Source: an uncultured Campylobacter sp.
Lineage (GTDB): Bacteria; Campylobacterota; Campylobacteria; Campylobacterales; Campylobacteraceae
Length of the DNA stretch: 11,339 bases
Direction of reading: 5' to 3'
NCBI RefSeq assembly: GCF_938045205.1
Contig: NZ_CALIMY010000155.1
Location: 1-11,339 of the forward strand
The notes beneath the pieces are model-generated. The model had not been told where the DNA came from and did not search any database. It saw only the letters and a list, made by a program, of their open reading frames with translations. How positions within the stretch are numbered: the first letter of the stretch is position 1; each line of letters starts with the position of its first letter. Below are positions 1 to 5,887 of the stretch, in pieces. Position numbers and translations under genes: made by a program.

Positions 1-1
1 A

Positions 2-445
2 GACCTTGCGACCATGCCTATTATAGCCTCAAAGGCGGATAGGATAGCCTTTTGCAATCTGAAGGATTATTTTTATTTTATAAGAGATAACTCTATCATG
101 ACGAGCAAAGGCGATATTAAAGATTTAATTATATTTAATATCCTAGACGAGCTAAAAAAATATTTCCGCGATGATAAAGATATCGTAAAATCCATAGAGA
201 TCAGAAAGCTCAGAGACGCATTCATGACCTTTTATAAATTTAAGGATAATTTAGACGATTTAAGCAGGGATACTCTAATAAAAATGGATAAAATCATAAA
301 AAATAATTCCATGATTGCGCTGAAAGATAAAAATTCTAAGACGCAGGATAGGATCGGGGTTATTATATATAATTTATTAGGATTAAAAGCCTATCTAAAA
401 TTTAGAGAGATAGCTCTTTGGGTTAGGAAAAATACCTCTAAATAG
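2..445 (+). CDS. Glycosyltransferase family 2, C-terminal part (5' end outside window)
   Basis: The frame is open back to the window edge. An ATG at 14 exists, but the codons before it (D-L-A-T) fit the family, so this is the tail of a longer gene. The visible protein begins DLATMPIIASKADRIAFCN and continues to YFYFIRDNSIMTS. This matches the part of GT-A (family 2) glycosyltransferases that follows the catalytic aspartate: an ED-x-AT-x-P-like segment, then the KIAF strand and a YYY-x-x-R-x-NSIM motif. The remaining ~100 residues are Lys/Asp-rich and helical, as is common in the C-terminal extension of Campylobacter surface-glycan transferases. It would transfer a sugar from a nucleotide donor to a growing lipid-linked glycan at the cytoplasmic membrane face. 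Donor and acceptor cannot be read from this fragment. It is A+T-rich like the next two genes and probably in one operon with them (15-bp gap). Confidence 0.75.
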   Translation, partial: DLATMPIIASKADRIAFCNLKDYFYFIRDNSIMTSKGDIKDLIIFNILDELKKYFRDDKDIVKSIEIRKLRDAFMTFYKFKDNLDDLSRDTLIKMDKIIKNNSMIALKDKNSKTQDRIGVIIYNLLGLKAYLKFREIALWVRKNTSK

Positions 446-460
446 ACAATGAGTTAAAAT

Positions 461-1525
461 ATGTACACTTTATACGCAATTTTTATATTTTATTTTTTCG
501 CTGCTTTAGCATATGGTTTTTCTATAAGACACAGAGAAATCCGACCGTTGCTATATTACGCTTTTTTATCTATATTCTTTATTTTAGTAGCGTTTCAGGA
601 TAATTACGGGACCGATTATATAATGTATAAATTTTTATTTTTAGAAACAGAAAGATTATATTCCCTGTACAAAGGGATAATTATGTATCTTTTGATAAAA
701 TATTTAAACCCTTTAACTATTAATTATGGATTACTTTTTGTCATTTGGTCTTTAATACAAACTATTGCTTTGAATTATATGGTCAAAACTTATAAAAAAT
801 TTTATTATTTTGACGACAAGCTTCAAATTATTACATATATTCTATTTACATTGTCGTTTTTTGCCATGTCATTCAATGCCCTTAGATCGGTTATCGCTAC
901 GACCCTTATACCGATAGTTTTTATTTTATACTATGAGCGTAAAATTTTAAAATCTTTTATGCTTACCGCCATAGGGGCGCTTTTTCATCCGACTATTATC
1001 ATTATAATACCTCTATTTTTGATATTTGATTTATTTAAAAAGCACTATAAAGCCGCCCTGATGATTTTTGCATTTATGCTATTTTTTGTATTTAATAGGA
1101 TAGGTATTATTCAAATAACTGCGGATTTTATCTACAATCACGTCCCTGCCAATATCTACATGGACTATCTGGTCTCTTATCATATGAAACCGTATAGCGA
1201 AAGCATTTTTAGCTATTTGGGCATCTATTTTATCCTTTTTACGAATATGCTGTCTGTGCTGTTTTACAAAAAAGAGACGGATAAAAAGAGTATATTTTTA
1301 TACAATCTCGCGTATTTTGCGGCGCTGCTGCGGATTTTATTTTACGGCATCCCTATTTTAGGCAGAGTTTATCTGCTATTTAGCGTTTTTGAATTTTTTA
1401 TCCCCTACGTTTTATTTAAAAATTTAAACACAAAAAAAACCTTCTACTTGGGGTATTTTATCCTAATAGCTTTTTTTATCACCGTGATGAAATATCTATT
1501 ATTTAATAACAGAGTCTCGTTTTGA
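461..1525 (+). CDS. EpsG/Wzy-like polytopic membrane protein, probable polysaccharide polymerase
   Basis: This 354-residue protein is almost entirely hydrophobic, with about 9-11 membrane segments starting at residue 2. Features recalling the EpsG family are the loop motif YGTDYIMYKF after the second helix (residues ~49-58), the FNALRSVIATTLI stretch with an Arg at the start of a helix, and a His-Pro at the start of a later helix (FHPTIIIIIPLF). EpsG/Wzy proteins polymerise lipid-linked repeat units on the periplasmic side, or act as membrane components of exopolysaccharide assembly. Family-level identity rests on motif pattern and topology, since these proteins conserve little sequence. It sits between two glycosyltransferases, and its TGA overlaps the TTG start of the next gene, which suggests translational coupling. 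It is strongly A+T-rich, with an A8 run at 1432-1439. No strong Shine-Dalgarno precedes the ATG; GAG at 451-453 is the only candidate. Confidence 0.7.
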   Translation: MYTLYAIFIFYFFAALAYGFSIRHREIRPLLYYAFLSIFFILVAFQDNYGTDYIMYKFLFLETERLYSLYKGIIMYLLIKYLNPLTINYGLLFVIWSLIQTIALNYMVKTYKKFYYFDDKLQIITYILFTLSFFAMSFNALRSVIATTLIPIVFILYYERKILKSFMLTAIGALFHPTIIIIIPLFLIFDLFKKHYKAALMIFAFMLFFVFNRIGIIQITADFIYNHVPANIYMDYLVSYHMKPYSESIFSYLGIYFILFTNMLSVLFYKKETDKKSIFLYNLAYFAALLRILFYGIPILGRVYLLFSVFEFFIPYVLFKNLNTKKTFYLGYFILIAFFITVMKYLLFNNRVSF

Positions 1526-2655
1526 AAAAAATTTTTATTATTGGTGGCGCTGCTTCTATGATGATAAATTTCAGAAAAGAATTTATCACAAAGCTTATCG
1601 GGCAAAATTTTAAAATTTATTGCCTAGCGGATGATTACGACGATGTCTCTCGCAGCAGGATCAAAGAGCTCGGCGCGACGGCTTTGGATTACAAGCTAAA
1701 TTCTAAAGGATTAAATCCGCTTGGTGACGCTCTTGCGGTATATGATTTGATAAAGCTCATTAAAAAACATAAGCCAGATATAGTATTTAGCTTTTTTGTC
1801 AAGCCCGTGATTTTTGGCACCATAGCGGCAAGATTAGCGAGAGTACCGCGTATCGTCGGTATGCTTGAGGGGCTAGGCGGGGCCTTTACTTTGCATAAAA
1901 ATGGATCTTCCGCGAAAGCTAAATTTATAAAATTTATTCAAATTTTACTTTATAAGTTTAGCCTTCCTCTGCTCGATAAACTCATTTTGCTAAATAGCGA
2001 CGATAAAAAAGACCTTGTTGGTAGATATAAAATCGGCGTAAAAAGCGTTGAAATTTTAGGCGGCATCGGGGTCGATCTGGCTAAATTTAAATACTCCCAA
2101 GCGCCCGCAAAGCCCGTGAGTTTTATATTTGTAGCTAGACTTTTGGCGGAGAAGGGGGAGTTTGAGTATCTACGGGCTGCAAAGATCATAAAGAAAAAGC
2201 ACAAAGAGGTGAAATTTTATATTTTGGGCTCCTTTGACGAGACAAATCCTTTCGGTCTGAAAAAACGACACCTAGATATGTATCTAAACGACGATATCGT
2301 GATATATCCGGGCTTCGTGGACAATGTGGATGAGTGGATCGCAGGCTCTAGCGTGTTCGTACTGCCGTCGTATTACAGAGAAGGCGTTCCTAGAAGCACG
2401 CAGGAGGCGATGGCGATAGGCAGGGCGGTGATCACGACCGATAGCGTGGGCTGCAAAGAGACGGTCACGGACGGACTGAACGGCTTTTTGGTGCCGCCCT
2501 GCGAATATGAAGCCCTGGTGCAGAAGATGGAGTATTTTATACATAATCCAGGAGCGATCGATAAAATGGGACTAGAGAGCAGAAGGATCGCGGAGGAAAA
2601 ATTTGATGTTCATAAAGCAAACTACAGGCTTTTAAAGATGGTTTTGGGAGATTAA
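1522..2655 (+). CDS. GT-B glycosyltransferase, family 4 (PglA/CapM-like)
   Basis: This 377-residue protein has a typical two-domain GT-B layout. The N-terminal acceptor domain (residues ~1-180) opens with KKIFIIGG and contains the EGLGG loop near residue 116. The C-terminal donor domain begins near residue 198 (FIFVARLLAEKG). It carries the E-x7-E signature of retaining family 4 enzymes, from E287 to E295 (EGVPRSTQE), followed by AMAIGRAVITTD and the DGLNGFLVPP sugar-nucleotide binding turn. It resembles enzymes such as PglA that add a HexNAc to an undecaprenyl-linked sugar, but the donor cannot be told from sequence. The start is TTG at 1522, overlapping the previous stop as TTGA; no nearer ATG preserves the first beta strand. 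The 3' half is visibly G+C-richer than the 5' half. Its stop lies 3 bp from the stop of the convergent phosphoglycosyl transferase. Confidence 0.85.
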   Translation: MKKIFIIGGAASMMINFRKEFITKLIGQNFKIYCLADDYDDVSRSRIKELGATALDYKLNSKGLNPLGDALAVYDLIKLIKKHKPDIVFSFFVKPVIFGTIAARLARVPRIVGMLEGLGGAFTLHKNGSSAKAKFIKFIQILLYKFSLPLLDKLILLNSDDKKDLVGRYKIGVKSVEILGGIGVDLAKFKYSQAPAKPVSFIFVARLLAEKGEFEYLRAAKIIKKKHKEVKFYILGSFDETNPFGLKKRHLDMYLNDDIVIYPGFVDNVDEWIAGSSVFVLPSYYREGVPRSTQEAMAIGRAVITTDSVGCKETVTDGLNGFLVPPCEYEALVQKMEYFIHNPGAIDKMGLESRRIAEEKFDVHKANYRLLKMVLGD

Positions 2656-2658
2656 ATT

Positions 2659-3588
2659 TTATAAACCCTTTTTTCTGATCATAACGTTGATCGTCGCAAA
2701 GATCGTCTTGATCTCTAGCCACAGCGACCAGTATTTGATGTAATAGAGATCATACATTAGCTTTTGCTTGGCATCATCGATGTTTTCTCCATAGGGGTAA
2801 TTAACCTGCGCCCAGCCGGTGATACCAGGGCGGACCAGATGGCGTTCGTTGTAATAAGGGATCGCTTTTTCGTAGTTTCTAACCAAAATGTCCCATTCCG
2901 CCCGAGGCCCGATTAGGTGCATATCTCCACGCAGTACGTTGATGCATTGCGGCAGCTCGTCTATCCTAGTCTTTCTCATAAATTTGCCGAACTCGAACAC
3001 CCTGCTATCGTTTTTTTTTGTGTATGGATTATGAACGCAATGCTCGTGCATGGTTCGAAATTTATAACATCTGAAATTTTTCAAATTTAATCCTACGCGA
3101 TTTTGTATGAAGTATAATTTCCCCGGCGACTGCTCGTCTATTTTCTTTTTTACGTGAAATTTGATCGCAAAAAATATTACATACAAGATCGCTCCGCCTA
3201 TGTAGTCTATGACGCGCTTCGTAGCGTACTCGAAGTCGTTATACGGCCTAATGTTGCTTAAAAATTCCAAATCCCTATCGTCGTCGGGAATATAACATTT
3301 ATGAAAGAATTTTTCTAAAAATTTTTCGATAGTTAGAATTTTGAGCCGCTTGTGATTGAAGCGAAACTGCAAAAGCGTGAGGAATTTTATCATTTTAGGA
3401 TCGATAAATTCTTTGGTATTTATGATCAGAAATTTATAATTGTGATTTTTAAGTAGACCTTCGATCTGTAGCCGAACCTCTACGAAGGGGCGAGCTGTGT
3501 ATTTTACGATGTCGACTTTGTCGAATTTTTTATTAAGCTTTTTTAATTCTATATTGGTAAATTTATATTTTTCGCCAAGAATCAGCAT
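2659..3588 (-). CDS. Initiating sugar transferase (monotopic phosphoglycosyl transferase, WcaJ/PglC family) with N-terminal soluble domain
   Basis: This 309-residue protein would transfer a sugar-1-phosphate from a UDP-sugar to undecaprenyl phosphate, the first membrane step of a surface glycan. The catalytic domain starts near residue 124 (KRVIDYIGG) with a membrane helix. It shows the family motifs in order: SPG (154-156), NRVGLNLKNFRCYKFRTMHE, RKTRIDELPQ with the Asp-Glu catalytic dyad D210-E211, GPRAEWD, RPGITGWAQVN and MYDLYYIKYWS. Residues 1-~120 form a hydrophilic alpha/beta-looking domain without the four-helix membrane bundle of WcaJ. The membrane helix (130-147) lacks the usual Ser-Pro break and is Lys/His-rich at its end. 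A run of nine A (coding strand; 3011-3019) lies upstream of the catalytic dyad codons. It is convergent with the GT4 gene (3-bp gap) and lies 117 bp downstream of tRNA-Phe on the same strand. Confidence 0.9.
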   Translation of the reverse strand: MLILGEKYKFTNIELKKLNKKFDKVDIVKYTARPFVEVRLQIEGLLKNHNYKFLIINTKEFIDPKMIKFLTLLQFRFNHKRLKILTIEKFLEKFFHKCYIPDDDRDLEFLSNIRPYNDFEYATKRVIDYIGGAILYVIFFAIKFHVKKKIDEQSPGKLYFIQNRVGLNLKNFRCYKFRTMHEHCVHNPYTKKNDSRVFEFGKFMRKTRIDELPQCINVLRGDMHLIGPRAEWDILVRNYEKAIPYYNERHLVRPGITGWAQVNYPYGENIDDAKQKLMYDLYYIKYWSLWLEIKTIFATINVMIRKKGL

Positions 3589-3623
3589 GCTTTTACCGCT
3601 TTTGCCTTTCGTAAAATTTCATT

Positions 3624-3629
3624 ATTTTA
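3624..3629 (-). promoter_or_regulatory. Candidate -10 box for the sugar transferase
   Basis: TAAAAT on the - strand lies about 35 bp upstream of the ATG at 3588. Campylobacter sigma-70 promoters often lack a clear -35, and none is evident here. The 117-bp spacer between tRNA-Phe and this gene holds no other recognisable element. Read-through from the tRNA is an alternative, since I see no clear terminator between them. Confidence 0.3.
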
Positions 3630-3705
3630 GCATTGTTGTGTTAAAAGATATTTAATTCGAGATTGCTTTTTATCTAAGATGCGGGTTTATTGAAGATAGA
3701 TTAAG

Positions 3706-3781
3706 TGGTGGTTAGAGGCAGAATCGAACTGCCGACACGCAGATTTTCAGTCTGCTGCTCTACCGACTGAGCTATCCAACC
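3706..3781 (-). tRNA. tRNA-Phe (anticodon GAA)
   Basis: Read on the - strand from 3781, a 76-nt cloverleaf can be drawn. The acceptor strand is GGTTGGA, pairing with TCTAACC through seven pairs including one G-T. U8-A9 follow, then a D arm (GCTC...GAGC) and an anticodon arm with GAA at 3748-3746 in the loop CTGAAAA. The T arm includes the GTTCGAT loop sequence. The discriminator is A and the CCA end is encoded (3708-3706). GAA reads the Phe codons UUU and UUC. It marks the border between the A+T-rich glycan genes and the core murD/mraY region. Confidence 0.97.
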
Positions 3782-3798
3782 ACCGAAAAAGAAAAGTA

Positions 3799-3804
3799 AT
3801 TTTA
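3799..3804 (-). promoter_or_regulatory. Candidate -10 box for tRNA-Phe
   Basis: TAAAAT on the - strand lies 17 bases upstream of the first tRNA nucleotide, which would give a short leader of about 10 nt. No convincing -35 hexamer is present at the usual spacing. Confidence 0.35.
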
Positions 3805-4061
3805 TCCATGCAATACTTAAATCTCGGTTAAAATCCTTGATTTTCGCTAGATTTTTGTACGTTGCGCTCCAAAACAGCCAAATTTACTCAGTTGGAATTT
3901 TCTAAATTTTAGTGATAAAAATATTGCTTGCGCAGTAATTTACAATAATCAAAAAGGGCTATCAATCTAAAAGCAAAGTGATATAAATTTACTATTTAGC
4001 CGACTTTGCAAATTATACGCTTGGTTCTAGGCTATGCAAAGTAGACAAATTTGCGCGCATA

Positions 4062-4232
4062 ATGGTCGATAGCCGCGATTGGTTAAATTTAGCGTCGAAA
4101 ATTGGCTTTAATTTGGACTTGGCGAAGCATCTTTATAAACATTGCGTCAAAGCCAGTAGTGTGACATCGCGAGGCATGCTTCAGCTAGACTTACTTAGAT
4201 ATATCCGCGCAGAAGAAGCATTGAAATTTTAA
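4062..4232 (+). CDS. Unrecognised short ORF (56 codons), possible gene remnant
   Basis: From ATG at 4062 the frame encodes 56 residues (MVDSRDWLNLASKIGFN... ending AEEALKF) before TAA at 4230. The frame is stop-free further back to 3987, about 81 codons in total, which is long for A+T-rich spacer DNA. The residue mix (alternating hydrophobic and charged, with LDLLRYI and LDLAKHLYKH helical stretches) is protein-like. I do not recognise a family. No Shine-Dalgarno precedes the ATG, and the open upstream codons have no ATG, GTG or TTG start. This fits the 3' remnant of a decayed gene better than an intact small gene. Chance is also possible. It is convergent with murD. Confidence 0.3.
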   Translation: MVDSRDWLNLASKIGFNLDLAKHLYKHCVKASSVTSRGMLQLDLLRYIRAEEALKF

Positions 4233-4253
4233 AATACGATTGCAAATTGTATT
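4233..4253 (-). terminator. Weak A+T-rich hairpin after murD
   Basis: Nine-bp stem with one G-T pair and a 3-nt loop (AATACGATT, GCA, AATTGTATT on the + strand), about 43 bp past the murD stop. On the - strand it is followed by a run of only a few T. It could serve convergent ends in both directions. Stability is low because the stem is mostly A-T. Confidence 0.3.
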
Positions 4254-4295
4254 AATAAAGGCTCGACCTGATCCATCTAAACTTGATATGCTTAT

Positions 4296-5774
4296 CTATC
4301 CGAGTTGTGCGACTTGTTTTTTAAATAGCTCGCCGCGTTCAGCGTAGCTTTTAAATTGATCCAAACTGGCACATGCAGGGCTTAACAGCGCTATTTCGCT
4401 CGCAGAATGTATGGAATTTTTAAAATTTTCGAAATTTTTAGAATTCTGCGAATTCTGAGTTTCACCGTCATTTGCGCGGCGTTTCGGCGAAGAGGCGTCG
4501 TTGCTTGCGGCAGATGAGCCGCCGCCTTTTTGCAGCGTGTCCTCGCCGATCTTTGCGTTTTCTTTCGCCTTGCCGCCGTTGCATCCGTCATCCGCGCCTA
4601 AATTTTGTACTTTCAATTCGCTTGCGCCGCTTTGTTCAAAGCCTGCGCCTCGATACCGCTTCGAAATTTCGCTCACCGCCGTTTGTAAAATTTCGCAGCG
4701 CACGCAAGGAAGTCTGTACTCGTCGCATAAAAGCACGATTTTATCGGTATTTGAGCCGATCGCGTAAATTTGCAGATCGTATTTTTTAAACTCCGCAAAA
4801 AGCGGGTGCAGATCCACGCCTTTATCGTCGCCGCCGAGGATCAGATGTATTTTGCGCCCCGCGTAGCGCTTCAGCGCCTGCGCGCACGCATCGATGTTGG
4901 TGGCCTTCGTGTCATTGACCCAGACCCTGCCGCGCACGTCGGTAAACTCCTCTAGCTTATTGCCCTCGATCACGAAGTCATTCAGTCGCATGGCGTCGCA
5001 TCTGTCGAATAAAATTTTCTCCACGCACAGCGCCAAAAGCGCGTCTATCAAAAAGGGGGTGCGGAATTTTATTTCGCCCAGATCGATGCCGAATTTTTGC
5101 GCCAGATCCGCTTCGTCTTCGTAACAGATCACGCGGGCTAGGCTGTTTTGCGCGGCGGCAGAGCTTTCGTAGGCGCGCGGGATTAGCGCCACGGAGCCTT
5201 CGCGCATCGCTAGCAGCGGCGAGAGTTTGGCGCGCTCATACTCCGCGAAATCGCCGTGCCAGCTGAGATGATCGGGCGTGATCGCAAGCAGCACGTAGAT
5301 GTCGGGACGCGCGCGCTTGGTGTAGTGCAGCGTAAACGAGCTCGTCTCCAGCACCCAAATTTTGGCACTTTTATCAAGCTTTGCAAGCGGAACGCCCACG
5401 TTGCCGCCCATTTGCGAGCCGTATCGCTCAAGCAGGTGCTGCATCATCTTCGTCGTCGTAGTCTTGCCGTTCGTGCCGCTGATCCAAATTTTGAGGCCTT
5501 TGTAATCGTCAAAATAATCGTATTCGCTGATTAAATTTCGTGCCTTTCGCACCAGCTCGTGATGCGGCGGAAAGCCTGGACTTGGGATTTCAAGCTCGCT
5601 TGCGGCGGGATCGAACTCGCTCGGGTTTAAAAGCGCGTTACCGAACTCGTCCAGCTTCGGCGCGCCCGAAGAAATTTCAAATTTATCGTCGTAGATGTCC
5701 CAGGAGCCGTCTTTTTGGCAGTGCTCGGCGATCGCTCTGGTCGTAAGCCCGTAGCCAAATAGCGATTTTTTCAT
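4296..5774 (-). CDS. murD: UDP-N-acetylmuramoyl-L-alanine--D-glutamate ligase with a low-complexity insertion
   Basis: MurD adds D-Glu to UDP-MurNAc-L-Ala in the cytoplasm using ATP. With the ATG at 5774 the protein has 492 residues. This start (MKKSLFGYG) is preferred to an ATG 7 codons upstream because AGGGA lies 5 nt before it and the N-terminus then matches the family. Visible motifs are the ATP-binding loop GTNGKTTTTK (~100-109), the central-domain segments LETSSFTLHY and ITPDHLSWHG, NDTKATN (~287-293), LILGGDDKG, and the closing LLSPACASLDQFKSYAERG. Between SEISKRY and that last motif lie about 83 extra residues (roughly 376-458), rich in Ser, Asn, Gly and Lys. Campylobacter MurD proteins are usually near 400 residues, so the insertion accounts for the excess. 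The frame is intact through it. The gene follows mraY on the same strand, and its ATG overlaps the TGA of a 32-codon ORF. Confidence 0.93.
   Translation of the reverse strand: MKKSLFGYGLTTRAIAEHCQKDGSWDIYDDKFEISSGAPKLDEFGNALLNPSEFDPAASELEIPSPGFPPHHELVRKARNLISEYDYFDDYKGLKIWISGTNGKTTTTKMMQHLLERYGSQMGGNVGVPLAKLDKSAKIWVLETSSFTLHYTKRARPDIYVLLAITPDHLSWHGDFAEYERAKLSPLLAMREGSVALIPRAYESSAAAQNSLARVICYEDEADLAQKFGIDLGEIKFRTPFLIDALLALCVEKILFDRCDAMRLNDFVIEGNKLEEFTDVRGRVWVNDTKATNIDACAQALKRYAGRKIHLILGGDDKGVDLHPLFAEFKKYDLQIYAIGSNTDKIVLLCDEYRLPCVRCEILQTAVSEISKRYRGAGFEQSGASELKVQNLGADDGCNGGKAKENAKIGEDTLQKGGGSSAASNDASSPKRRANDGETQNSQNSKNFENFKNSIHSASEIALLSPACASLDQFKSYAERGELFKKQVAQLG
4413..4457 (-). repeat. Five imperfect 9-bp tandem units inside murD
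   Basis: On the coding (-) strand the units read CAGAATTCG, CAGAATTCT, AAAAATTTC, GAAAATTTT, AAAAATTCC, encoding Q-N-S, Q-N-S, K-N-F, E-N-F, K-N-S. Each unit is nine bases, so gain or loss of units keeps murD in frame. They lie at the C-terminal end of the MurD insertion. Confidence 0.7.
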
Positions 5775-5869
5775 TTTTTTCCCTTTTTGCCCCATAAAAT
5801 TTGAGCTATCTCATCGGCGCTAAGCTTGGTAATTTCGCCGCTTCTCTCGTATCTTTCAAAAAGCCACAT
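5771..5869 (-). CDS. Candidate 32-residue protein between mraY and murD
   Basis: An ATG at 5869 opens a 32-codon frame beginning MWLFERYERSGEITKLSADE and ending in a Lys/Gly-rich tail. Its TGA (5773-5771) overlaps the murD ATG (5774-5772) as ATGA, the arrangement typical of translational coupling. The peptide looks like one amphipathic helix with a basic end and has no signal or membrane segment. It is in the same frame as mraY and open from directly after the mraY stop, so it could also be a relic C-terminal tail of MraY. Only a weak GGA precedes its ATG. No known function. The alternative is non-coding spacer with a chance overlap. Confidence 0.4.
   Translation of the reverse strand: MWLFERYERSGEITKLSADEIAQILWGKKGKK
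5780..5784 (-). promoter_or_regulatory. Shine-Dalgarno deciding the murD start
   Basis: AGGGA on the - strand, 5 nt before the ATG at 5774. The alternative ATG at 5795 has no such site and would add seven residues (MGQKGKK) outside the family alignment. Confidence 0.65.
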
Positions 5870-5887
5870 TTGATCCGCGCTCGCATT

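Larger units (their letters stand above)
3782..4295. other. Spacer of about 510 bp between tRNA-Phe and murD
   Basis: No recognisable gene lies here. It holds the tRNA-Phe promoter region next to 3800, a set of nested inverted repeats between 3957 and 4074, an unassigned open frame on the + strand (stop-free from 3987 to the TAA at 4230, first ATG at 4062), and a weak hairpin at 4233-4253 downstream of murD. The segment 3805-3956 shows nothing I can name. Confidence 0.6.

Noticed and set aside
3660..3705. Possible terminator just after tRNA-Phe
   Set aside because: Only scattered partial complementarity (TAGA/TCTA) and no T-run after a stem on the - strand.
4472..4789. 105-codon open frame on the + strand opposite murD
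   Set aside because: It is an antisense shadow of the murD insertion and adjoining domain, Arg-rich with no ribosome site; the murD frame has all the family motifs.
5775..5795. Upstream ATG for MurD adding MGQKGKK
   Set aside because: No ribosome site there, and the added residues lie outside the family; the AGGGA site fits the ATG at 5774.
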